Shown here in pieces: positions 1 through 7,463 of a DNA stretch of 64,000 bases (the stretch's first letter is position 1; each line of letters begins with the position of its first letter). Both the position numbers and the translations under genes were made by a program. Source of the DNA: CAWKGC01 sp963849005 (lineage in GTDB: Bacteria; Pseudomonadota; Gammaproteobacteria; Burkholderiales; Usitatibacteraceae); NCBI GenBank assembly GCA_963849005.1, contig CAWKGC010000021.1, forward strand, positions 1 to 64,000, given 5' to 3'. Under the pieces are notes generated by a model. It was not told the DNA's origin. It saw only the letters and a program-made list of their open reading frames with translations, and searched no databases.

Positions 1-1
1 G

Positions 2-800
2 GACCGATTCATTTGTATTCATGGCCACTTCTATCAGCCTCCAGGGAAAGCCCCTGGCTGGAAGCAATTGAGATCCAAGATTCGGCGTTCCCGTATCACG
101 ACTGGAACGAGCGAATTTGAGTTGAATGCTATGCTGCAAACGCAGTGTCAAGACTCTCTGGGACGCGGAAGGACGAATCGTCCAACTGGTGAACAATTAT
201 GCCGGCATAAGCTTAACTTTGGTCCAACTCTCTTGCTCTGGATGGAGAAGTATGCCACCGACACGTATGAGGCAATTCTGGAGGGAGACAGGCAGAGCGC
301 AGAGAAATTCTCAGGCCATGGATCTGCTTTGGCCCAAGCTTACAATCACATGATCCTACCGTTGGCCAACACCCACGACAAGGAACCCAAGTTATTCTGG
401 GGAATAAAGGATTTTGATTACACGCTTTGGACGCAAGCCCGAAGGATTGTGGCTCCCAGAGACGGCTGTCGATATTGAGACCCTGGACATCATGACGCAA
501 CACGGAATCGGATTTGCCATACTGTCCCCCGGTCAGGCACAGCGTGTTCCACCCATATTGACGGTGATGAATGGCAAGATGTGAGTGGTGAAAGAATCGA
601 TCATACCATGGCTTACCGGGTGCCGCTGCCGTCAGGCCGTGTTATGAACCTGTTCTTTTACGATGGTTCCATTTCACAGGGTGTGGCATTTGAAGGACTG
701 CTCAACAACGGAGAGGCGTTCGCCAACAGGCTGCTGTACCGCGTTCCCCGACAACCGGTCGTATCCTCGCCTAGTCCACATCGCAACGGATAGCAATACA
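2..800 (+). pseudogene. Fragment of a GH57-type (DUF3536) glycoside hydrolase, multiply frameshifted
   Basis: Pieces of one GH57/DUF3536 protein can be read by hopping between the three forward frames. HGHFYQPP lies near 20-43, IEIQDSAFPYHDWNER near 68-116, FSGHGSALAQAYNHMILPLA near 308-367, GLWLPETAVDIETLDIM near 444-494 and VMNLFFYDGSISQGVAFEG near 641-699. These resemble the N-terminal catalytic part of the family, which acts on alpha-glucans. The reading frame breaks at least four times within 0.8 kb, by both gains and losses of bases, so no intact product is encoded. Base composition is visibly less GC-rich than the rest of the window. The homology stops near 795 without a C-terminus and the next gene starts in mid-protein. 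Most likely this is an uncorrected or chimeric contig end, less likely a decayed transferred gene. Confidence 0.7.
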
Positions 801-820
801 TTGCTGTGCCTGGTTCGGTT

Positions 821-1969
821 CGTATTGCTATGACCGCGCTGGACATGGGAGAGAAGCCCAGCGTCGTCTCGGCGATCTGCAAGTACCACATGACCGAGCG
901 CATGCGCTCCATCCTCAGCGACGCCATGGACGTGCACGGCGGCAAGGGCATCTGCCTCGGGCCCAACAACTACCTCGGCCGGGCCTACCAGAACGCGCCG
1001 ATCGCGATCACGGTCGAGGGCGCGAATATCCTCACGCGCTCGCTGATCATCTTCGGGCAGGGCGCGATACGCTGCCATCCGTGGGTGCTGAAGGAAATCC
1101 AGGCCGCCGCGGCAAACGACCTGAAGGCCTTCGACCACGCGTTCTGGAGCCACATCGCCTTTGCCATCGGCAATGGCGCCCGGGCGCTCTGGCTCGGCCT
1201 CACCGGCGGCGCGGGGGTCTCCGTTGCCGGTTCGCCCGAGACGCGGCGCTACCTGCAGATCATGACGCGCTTCTCGTCGTCCTTCGCGCTGCTGGCGGAC
1301 ATGTCCATGTTCGTGATCGGCGGGCAGTTGAAGCGCAAGGAGATGATCTCCGCGCGGCTGGGCGACATCCTTTCCTACCTGTACATGATGTCGGCGACCG
1401 TGAAGCGCTACCACGACGAGGGCCGCCAGAAGGACGACCTGCCGCTGCTGACATGGGCGATGTACGACTCGTTCTTCAAGATGCAGGTGGCCATGGAGGG
1501 CGTGCTCGCGAACTTCCCGAACCGGCCGATCGCCTGGGTGCTGCGCCTGCTCGTGTTCCCGAAGGGGCTCACGCTGACCGCGCCGCACGACAAGTGGGTG
1601 TCGCGGGTGGCCCGGATCCTGATCACCCCGGGCGAGGCACGCGACCGCCTCACCGCCGGCGCCTATGTTCCGATGAAGGAGGACGACCTGATCGGGCGCC
1701 TCGAATTCGCCATGCTGGCGGTGATCAAGGCCGACCCGATCGAGGCGAAGATGCGGCAGGCGGCCAAGGAGGGCAAGCTTGCGCAGCACACGGTCGCAGA
1801 GCGGCGGCTTGCCGCGGTGAACCAGGGGCTCATCACGCAGGACGAGTGCGACCACCTCGCCTACACGGACCGCATCAAGCGCGAGGTGATCATGGTCGAT
1901 GACTTCCCGACCGACCTGTCGCTGGGCGCCAGCAGGGAGGCCGCATGGCCCAAAGCCGCGTCTATGTAG
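821..1969 (+). CDS. fadE: Acyl-CoA dehydrogenase FadE, C-terminal half (5'-truncated)
   Basis: This codes for the second half of a long FadE-type acyl-CoA dehydrogenase, the FAD enzyme that makes 2-enoyl-CoA in the first step of beta-oxidation. Visible family blocks are LDMGEKPSVVSAICKYHMTE, AMDVHGGKGICLGPNNYLGR and the segment around ITVEGANILTRSLIIFGQGA. Only about 380 of the usual roughly 800 residues are present: the N-terminal acyl-CoA dehydrogenase domains are missing because the sequence upstream of about 820 belongs to an unrelated glycosidase. There is no credible start codon or ribosome site at the junction. The stop overlaps the start of the following thiolase by 25 bases, so the two are translationally close and probably one operon. 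Function is clear from family; the truncation is probably an assembly artefact. Confidence 0.85.
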   Translation, partial: RIAMTALDMGEKPSVVSAICKYHMTERMRSILSDAMDVHGGKGICLGPNNYLGRAYQNAPIAITVEGANILTRSLIIFGQGAIRCHPWVLKEIQAAAANDLKAFDHAFWSHIAFAIGNGARALWLGLTGGAGVSVAGSPETRRYLQIMTRFSSSFALLADMSMFVIGGQLKRKEMISARLGDILSYLYMMSATVKRYHDEGRQKDDLPLLTWAMYDSFFKMQVAMEGVLANFPNRPIAWVLRLLVFPKGLTLTAPHDKWVSRVARILITPGEARDRLTAGAYVPMKEDDLIGRLEFAMLAVIKADPIEAKMRQAAKEGKLAQHTVAERRLAAVNQGLITQDECDHLAYTDRIKREVIMVDDFPTDLSLGASREAAWPKAASM

Positions 1970-3228
1970 TCGACGGCGCGCGCACGCCGTTCCTGCGCGC
2001 GAAGACCGGGCTGGGGCCGTTCACCGGCAGCGACCTCGCGGTTGCTGCCGGCCGCCCCCTGCTCGAGCGCCAGCCATTCGAGCCCACCGCATTCGACGAA
2101 GTGATCGTCGGCGCGGCCATGCCGTCGGCCGACGAGGCCAACATCGGCCGCGTCGTGTCCTTGCGCCTCGGTTGCGGGCAGGGCGTGCCCGCGTGGACAG
2201 TGATGCGCAACTGCGCCTCCGGGATGCAGGCCATCGACTCGGGATACATGAACATGCTCGCCGGGCGTTCGAAACTCGTCCTCGCCGGCGGCACCGACGC
2301 GATGAGCCACGCCCCGCTGCTCTACGGCCCGGCCATGGTCAACTGGCTGGCGCAGTGGTACGCGGCGAAGAGTTTCGGCCAGCGCGCCGGGCTTGCGGTG
2401 AAATTCCGCCTTGCCTATCTCGCGCCGGTGATCGCCATCCTGCGCGGCCTGACGGACCCGATCGTCAAGCTCTCGATGGGCTCCACGGCGGAGATCGTCG
2501 CCAAGCGCTTCGGCATCACGCGCGAAATGATGGACGCCTTCGCGGTCGAGTCGCACCGCCGCCTCGCGTTCGCGCAGGACAACGGCAACCTCGGGGAGAT
2601 CGAGGCGATCTACGGCCCCGACGGCACCGTCTACCAATCCGACGACGGGCTGCGCCGAGATTCCGCGGTGGAGAAGCTCGCCAAGCTGAAGCCGGTGTTC
2701 GACAAGCAATTCGGCAACGTCACCGCGGGCAACAGTTCGCAGATCACCGACGGCGCGGCGATGCTGGTGCTCGCCAGCGAAGAAATGGTGGAGAAGCACG
2801 CGCTCAAGCCGCTGGGGCGCATCGTGGACTCCCAGTGGGGCGCGCTCGACCCGGCGGAAATGGGGCTGGGCCCGGTGCACGCGATCACGCCGATGCTGGT
2901 GCGCAACGGGCTCACGCTCGACGACCTCGACGCGGTCGAGATCAACGAGGCCTTCGCGGCGCAGGTGCTGGGATGCCTCGCGGCTTGGGAGAGCGATTCG
3001 TATTGCAGGGAGAAGCTCGGGCTCGCCGGCGCCTTCGGCAAGCTCGATCGCGCGAAGCTCAACGTCGATGGCGGCGCGATCGCGCTGGGCCATCCGATCG
3101 GCGCCTCGGGCGCGCGCGTCGTGCTGCACGTGCTGAAGGTGCTTGAGCGCACCGGCGGAAAGCGCGGCGTGGCCTCGCTTTGCATTGGCGGCGGGCAGGG
3201 TGGCGCCATGCTGGTCGAGCGCGCCTGA
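1945..3228 (+). CDS. fadI: Acetyl-CoA C-acyltransferase (thiolase, FadI/FadA type)
   Basis: Thiolase of 427 residues that cleaves 3-ketoacyl-CoA with CoA at the end of each beta-oxidation cycle. The acyl-accepting cysteine is C90 in the NCASGMQAI motif. The C-terminal half carries NEAFAAQVLG, GGAIALGHPIGASGAR with the catalytic histidine, and the second cysteine in CIGGGQGGAM. AGGGAGG at about 1932-1938 is a good ribosome site for the ATG at 1945, which lies inside the end of fadE. The length slightly exceeds the common 390-400 residues, as in FadI-type thiolases. It sits between the dehydrogenase and the hydratase/dehydrogenase fusion, completing one beta-oxidation set. Naming as fadI rather than fadA is inferred from length and context. 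Confidence 0.87.
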   Translation: MAQSRVYVVDGARTPFLRAKTGLGPFTGSDLAVAAGRPLLERQPFEPTAFDEVIVGAAMPSADEANIGRVVSLRLGCGQGVPAWTVMRNCASGMQAIDSGYMNMLAGRSKLVLAGGTDAMSHAPLLYGPAMVNWLAQWYAAKSFGQRAGLAVKFRLAYLAPVIAILRGLTDPIVKLSMGSTAEIVAKRFGITREMMDAFAVESHRRLAFAQDNGNLGEIEAIYGPDGTVYQSDDGLRRDSAVEKLAKLKPVFDKQFGNVTAGNSSQITDGAAMLVLASEEMVEKHALKPLGRIVDSQWGALDPAEMGLGPVHAITPMLVRNGLTLDDLDAVEINEAFAAQVLGCLAAWESDSYCREKLGLAGAFGKLDRAKLNVDGGAIALGHPIGASGARVVLHVLKVLERTGGKRGVASLCIGGGQGGAMLVERA

Positions 3229-3320
3229 CCAAGTGGCCCGGGGGTTCCTGCGCAAGCGGCACATCCGGCTCTCCGACGCCGGCTGAGGACAACCGAGAAG
3301 AAGCATCGACCGGGGGCGCA

Positions 3321-5333
3321 ATGGACTTCAAGCACTGGAAACTCGAGATCGACGCGGGAAACCTCGCGTGGCTCACCTTCGACCGCGCGGGCAGCGCGAC
3401 CAACACGTTCTCCAGCGAGGCGCTGCGCGAACTCGGGACGATCGCCGACCACCTGAAGGCGATGCCGCCCAAGGGGCTCGCCATCCTCTCGGCCAAGGAG
3501 AACGGCTTCGCCGCCGGCGCCGACATCGAGGAATTCACCACGCTGAAGGGCCCGGAAGAGGCGATGGCCTACACCACGCTCGGCAACGAGGTGTTCGACA
3601 AGGTCGCGGGACTGCCCTTTCCGACGCTGGCGATGATCCACGGCTTCTGCATGGGCGGCGGCACCGAACTCGCGCTCGCCTGCCGCTATCGCATCATGGA
3701 CGACGGGCCGAAAACGCGCATGGCGCTGCCGGAAGTGATGATCGGCATCGTCCCGGGATGGGGCGGCGCCATGCGCATGCCGCCGCTCATCGGCGCGGCC
3801 GCGGCGCTCGACCTCATGCTCACCGGCCGTGGCGTCGATGGCCGCAAGGCGAAGAACCTCGGCCTCGTCGACGCGTTGACGCAGCGCCGGCATTTCCCGA
3901 ATGCGGTGCGGATGTTCCTCGCCAATCCGCCCGCGCCGCATTCCCCGCCGCTCAAGGCGGCGATCACCAACTGGCCGGTGATCCGCAACATCGTCGCGTC
4001 GATGTCGCGCAAGCAGGTGGGCAAGCGCGTGCGACGGGACCAGTATCCCGCGCCCTATGCCATCATCGACCTGTGGAAGGACTTCGGAGGCGACGTGCGC
4101 AACGTCCCCGCGGACCATCCGGCGTCGATGCTGAGCCTGTCCCGGCATCCGACGGCGGCCAACCTCATCCGCATCTTCACGCTGCAGGACCGCATGAAGG
4201 CGCTGGGCAAGGGCGAGAGCGGCGTCAAGCGCGTTCACGTCATCGGCGCGGGCGTGATGGGCGGCGACATTGCCGCATGGTGCGCGCTGCGCGGCCTCAC
4301 CGTGACCTTGCAGGACGTGGCGCCGGATCGCATCGCGCCCGCCATCAAGCGCGCAGCCGGGATGTTCAGGAAGCGGCTCCGCCAGCCGCATCTCGTCCAG
4401 GCCGCAATGGACCGCCTGATCCCGGATGTCGCGGGCAACGGTGTTGCGCACGCCGACCTCGTCATCGAGGCGATCGTCGAGAACGCCGAAATCAAGCGCA
4501 AGGTCTACGCCGGCATCGAGCCGCGCATGAAGCCCTCGGCCATCCTCGCCACCAACACCTCGAGCATTCCGCTGCAAACGCTCTCCGCGGGACTGGCGCG
4601 TCCCGAGCGCCTCGTCGGCCTTCACTTCTTCAACCCTGTGGCGCAGATGATGCTGGTGGAAATCGTCGAGGGGCCGCAGACCTCGCCCGCGGTGATGCAG
4701 GCGGCGCAGGCATTCGCCAAGCAGATCGACAAGCTGCCCCTGCCTTGCAAGTCGGCGCCGGGCTTCCTCGTGAACCGCATCCTTTCGCCCTACCTGCACG
4801 AGGCGATGCTGATGCTGGACGAAGGCATCTCGCCCGAAGTGATCGACGCTGCAGCGAAGGACTTCGGCATGCCGATGGGGCCGATCGAGCTCGCCGACGT
4901 GGTCGGCCTCGACATCTGCGCCGCTGTCGGCCATGAACTCGGCAAGCCGGGGCAGGCGGTGCCGAAGAAGCTGCAGGCGCGGCTCGACGCGAAGCAGTTC
5001 GGCAAGAAAAGCGGGCAGGGCTTCTACACATGGGTGAAGGGCAAGCCGCGCAAATCCAGCGGCTCGGGCAGCGTGGACCTGAAGCCGCTGGCCGACCGCA
5101 TGGTCTTGCCTGCGCTGAACGAGTCGGTGGCTTGCGTGCGCGAAGGCATCGTCGCCGACGCCGACTTATGCGATGCGGGCGTGATTTTCGGCACCGGTTT
5201 CGCGCCGCATCGCGGCGGCCCGATCCACACGATCGAGGCGCTCGGGCGGGACCATTTGCTGCGCGTCATGGCGGAACTGAAGGCGAAGCACGGCGAGCGT
5301 TTCACGCCGGATGCCGGCTGGCAGGCGATTTGA
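3321..5333 (+). CDS. fadJ: Enoyl-CoA hydratase/3-hydroxyacyl-CoA dehydrogenase (FadJ/FadB-like, hydratase first)
   Basis: Bifunctional beta-oxidation enzyme of 670 residues. The crotonase domain comes first (about 1-270), with the oxyanion-hole segment MGGGTELAL and the two glutamates expected for hydration at E116 and E138. An NAD-binding domain follows from about residue 300 (VHVIGAGVMGGDIAAW), then HFFNPV near residue 434, and two C-terminal dehydrogenase domains ending with GTGFAPHRGGPIHTIEALG. Length is somewhat below E. coli FadJ (about 715). An open frame extends upstream to 3180, but the conserved sequence begins at the ATG at 3321 (MDFKHWKLEI), preceded by GGGGGC. The ligase, second thiolase and reversed-order fusion downstream make this one of two beta-oxidation sets in 13 kb. 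Confidence 0.87.
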   Translation: MDFKHWKLEIDAGNLAWLTFDRAGSATNTFSSEALRELGTIADHLKAMPPKGLAILSAKENGFAAGADIEEFTTLKGPEEAMAYTTLGNEVFDKVAGLPFPTLAMIHGFCMGGGTELALACRYRIMDDGPKTRMALPEVMIGIVPGWGGAMRMPPLIGAAAALDLMLTGRGVDGRKAKNLGLVDALTQRRHFPNAVRMFLANPPAPHSPPLKAAITNWPVIRNIVASMSRKQVGKRVRRDQYPAPYAIIDLWKDFGGDVRNVPADHPASMLSLSRHPTAANLIRIFTLQDRMKALGKGESGVKRVHVIGAGVMGGDIAAWCALRGLTVTLQDVAPDRIAPAIKRAAGMFRKRLRQPHLVQAAMDRLIPDVAGNGVAHADLVIEAIVENAEIKRKVYAGIEPRMKPSAILATNTSSIPLQTLSAGLARPERLVGLHFFNPVAQMMLVEIVEGPQTSPAVMQAAQAFAKQIDKLPLPCKSAPGFLVNRILSPYLHEAMLMLDEGISPEVIDAAAKDFGMPMGPIELADVVGLDICAAVGHELGKPGQAVPKKLQARLDAKQFGKKSGQGFYTWVKGKPRKSSGSGSVDLKPLADRMVLPALNESVACVREGIVADADLCDAGVIFGTGFAPHRGGPIHTIEALGRDHLLRVMAELKAKHGERFTPDAGWQAI

Positions 5334-5344
5334 TTCGGACTGTT

Positions 5345-5508
5345 CGTCATTCCGGGCTTGACCCGGAATCCAGTCGCACAAGGGCGAATCTACCGCAGAT
5401 GGGCGCCGATGGACGCCGATGCGGCTTCGCCGTCATTCCGGGCTTGACCCGGAATCCAGAAAAGCAAGATCGATGGAACCGCAGATGAACGCAGATGAAC
5501 GCGGATGG
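5345..5508. repeat. Dispersed intergenic repeats (two palindromic 29-mers plus a GCAGATG-rich repeat)
   Basis: Two identical 29-base copies beginning CGTCATTCCGGGCTTGACCC lie at 5345-5373 and 5431-5459. Each contains an internal near-palindrome (CCGGG-CTTGA-CCCGG). The same 20 bases occur in reverse complement at 30749-30768, so this is a dispersed element. Interleaved with them are two related runs, at about 5389-5424 and 5477-5508, built from GCAGATGAACGCAGATGAAC-like units. Both types look like small non-coding intergenic repeats of proteobacteria. The second run overlaps the start codon of the next gene. Confidence 0.7.
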
Positions 5509-5981
5509 ATCTGGGCGTGAGGTCGGCGCTGGCGTTATGGCAGAGGTGCGAGAAACTGCCGTTCGGCAAATGGCTGTTCTCCCGGATCGTCTGCTGGAAG
5601 GCGCCGTACTTCGGCACGATCAGCCCGCGCTTCGAGGAGTTGCGTCCCGGGTTCGCGCGCGTGTCGATGAAGAAGCGCCGCGGCGTGCAGAACCACATCG
5701 GCACGGTTCATGCGATAGCGATGTGCAACCTTGCCGAGCTTGCCGCGGGCACGATGACCGAGGTGTCGATTCCCGCCGCGATGCGCTGGCTGCCCAAGGG
5801 CATGCAGGTCGAGTACCTGAAGAAGGCCGAAAGCGGCGTCGAGGCGACCGCAACGCTTGCCGAAGTGGGCGAGGGACCGGGGCGTGAAGTTCCGGTCACC
5901 GTGGAGATCCGCGACGCCGCCGGCGTGATCGCCTGCCGGGCGGTGATCACGATGTGGGTCTCTCCGCGCAGGAAGGACTGA
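5505..5981 (+). CDS. DUF4442 hotdog-fold protein (predicted acyl-CoA thioesterase)
   Basis: Protein of 158 residues matching the DUF4442 hotdog family, whose members are related to acyl-CoA thioesterases. Recognisable features are the N-terminal LWQRCEKLPFGKWLFSR, the PRFEELRPG segment, and HIGTVHAIAMCNLAELAAG, the usual helix of the hotdog fold. The ATG at 5505 falls inside an intergenic repeat and has no clear ribosome site; GTG at 5517 would give a start closer to family members and is equally possible. The alpha/beta hydrolase that follows starts 8 bases after this stop, so the two are probably co-transcribed. The substrate cannot be read from sequence; placement among fatty-acid genes favours acyl-CoA. 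Confidence 0.75.
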   Translation: MDLGVRSALALWQRCEKLPFGKWLFSRIVCWKAPYFGTISPRFEELRPGFARVSMKKRRGVQNHIGTVHAIAMCNLAELAAGTMTEVSIPAAMRWLPKGMQVEYLKKAESGVEATATLAEVGEGPGREVPVTVEIRDAAGVIACRAVITMWVSPRRKD

Positions 5982-5988
5982 GCGGCCG

Positions 5989-6843
5989 ATGGGCGAGCGC
6001 GGCAGCCTCACGCTGGCGGGCGAAGAGATCGCGGTAACGCGCTTCCCCGCCAGGGGCGAGGCGATCGCAACCGTGCTCATGCCGACGGCGATGGGCGTGC
6101 GGCAGGATTTCTACGCGCCCTTCGCCAGGCACCTTGCCGAGGCGGGACTCCACGTCACGACATTCGATTGGCGCGGCATGGGCTGGTCCCGGCCCGCGAG
6201 CCTGCGCGGCTATCCGGTGCGCATCACCGACTGGGCGCGCGACGATCTCGACCGGATGCTCCACGAGGCGCGCAAGCCCGCGCCGCACCTGCCGCTGCTC
6301 TATGTCGGCCACAGCCTCGGCGGGCAACTTCTCGGGATCGCCCCGGGCAATGCGATGGTGAGCGCGATGCTCACCGTGAATGCCGGCAACGGCTGGTACA
6401 AGCTCAACCGCGCATCGCCGTGGCGGCTGCGCTTCTTCTGGTTCGCCGCAGTCCCGCTGCTCACGCCGCTGTTCGGTTATTTTCCCGGCAAGGCGCTGCG
6501 CATGGTGGGCGACCTGCCTTCCGGCGTCGCCTGGCAATGGCGGCGCTGGTGCACGAGCCCGCACTACATGGTGGACGACAAGGGCGTCCCGTTGCGCGAG
6601 GGATTCGAGCGGGTGCGGGTTCCCGTGCGAAGCTATTCCTTCAGCGATGACAGCCTGATCTCACGCGAAGCGATCGAGGACCTGCACTCGTGCTACAAGC
6701 ATGCGCAGCTGGAACACCGGCACTTCTCGCCCGCCCAATTGTCGATCGAGCGCATCGGCCACTTCGGCTTCTTCGCGCAGCCCGGCCGGGACACGCTTTG
6801 GGACGAGGCGCGCGGCTGGCTTGTCGACCGGGCGCGGGCATGA
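5989..6843 (+). CDS. Alpha/beta hydrolase (serine hydrolase)
   Basis: Hydrolase of 284 residues with no signal peptide, so probably cytoplasmic. The nucleophile elbow is GHSLGG (residues about 107-112), preceded by the TFDWRGMGWS strand-turn. The late histidine of the triad is probably in IGHFGFF near residue 260. Architecture resembles predicted hydrolases that share operons with thioesterases and acyltransferases. It starts 8 bases after the DUF4442 stop and its own stop shares bases with the next start (ATGA), indicating a tightly coupled three-gene operon. Substrate unknown; lipid or ester hydrolysis is inferred from neighbours only. Confidence 0.78.
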   Translation: MGERGSLTLAGEEIAVTRFPARGEAIATVLMPTAMGVRQDFYAPFARHLAEAGLHVTTFDWRGMGWSRPASLRGYPVRITDWARDDLDRMLHEARKPAPHLPLLYVGHSLGGQLLGIAPGNAMVSAMLTVNAGNGWYKLNRASPWRLRFFWFAAVPLLTPLFGYFPGKALRMVGDLPSGVAWQWRRWCTSPHYMVDDKGVPLREGFERVRVPVRSYSFSDDSLISREAIEDLHSCYKHAQLEHRHFSPAQLSIERIGHFGFFAQPGRDTLWDEARGWLVDRARA

Positions 6844-7361
6844 GCATCGAGATCCGCCCCGCGGGCGTGCTGGACATTTCCTCGATCGCGGCGATCTACG
6901 CCTATCACGTGCGCCACGGGCTCGCCTCCTTCGAGATCGAGCCGCCGGGCGAAGAGGAGGTTCGCAGGCGCTTCGACGCGATCCGGGACGGCGGCTTCCC
7001 CTATCTCGTGGCGACGGAAGACGGGAGCGTGATCGGCTACGCCTACGCCAGCCCTTACCGCGCCCGTCCCGGCTATCGCTATTCGCTCGAGGACTCGGTC
7101 TATATCGACGCCGCATCCGCGGGCCGCGGCATCGGACGCCGCCTGCTCGAGGCGCTGGTCGCCGCCTGCGAGCCGACCGGCTGCAGGCAATTGGTCGCGG
7201 TGATCGGCGACAGCGCGAATCGCGCATCGATCGGGTTGCATGCGGCCTGCGGTTTCACGATCGTCGGCACGTTTCGCTCGATCGGCTTCAAGCACGGCCG
7301 CTGGGTGGACAGCGTGCTAATGCAAAGGGCGATCGGCGCGGGCGACTCGTCGCTGCCGTAA
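6840..7361 (+). CDS. GNAT N-acetyltransferase (phosphinothricin acetyltransferase-like)
   Basis: GNAT-fold protein of 173 residues. The acetyl-CoA pyrophosphate loop is visible as DAASAGRGIGRRLLEALV at about residues 88-105, and the pattern IRPAGVLDISSIAAIYAYHV near the N-terminus plus YAYASPYRARPGYRYSLEDS is that of the phosphinothricin/methionine-sulfoximine acetyltransferase (Pat/MnaT) group. Real substrates in this group are often amino-acid analogues, but specificity cannot be told here. The start ATG at 6840 overlaps the preceding stop by four bases. The longer upstream frame is only an extension through the hydrolase gene. Confidence 0.8.
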   Translation: MSIEIRPAGVLDISSIAAIYAYHVRHGLASFEIEPPGEEEVRRRFDAIRDGGFPYLVATEDGSVIGYAYASPYRARPGYRYSLEDSVYIDAASAGRGIGRRLLEALVAACEPTGCRQLVAVIGDSANRASIGLHAACGFTIVGTFRSIGFKHGRWVDSVLMQRAIGAGDSSLP

Positions 7362-7463
7362 GCCAGAAGCCCCGGCGCCCGTCAATCTTTGACCGGTCGG
7401 GCCCGACCCGCTAGGCTTGCCGAATCGTCCGCAAAAACAGTCCGCAAGCGCAGGAGCCGCAGT

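Noticed and set aside
2631..4934. Long minus-strand open frame of 767 codons opposite the FadJ-like gene
   Set aside because: It is a codon-bias shadow: rich in His, Arg, Asp and Gly, without homology, ribosome site or domain, and fully opposite well-recognised genes. The same holds for 674-1855, 7545-9260, 17601-20090, 13547-15526 and others.
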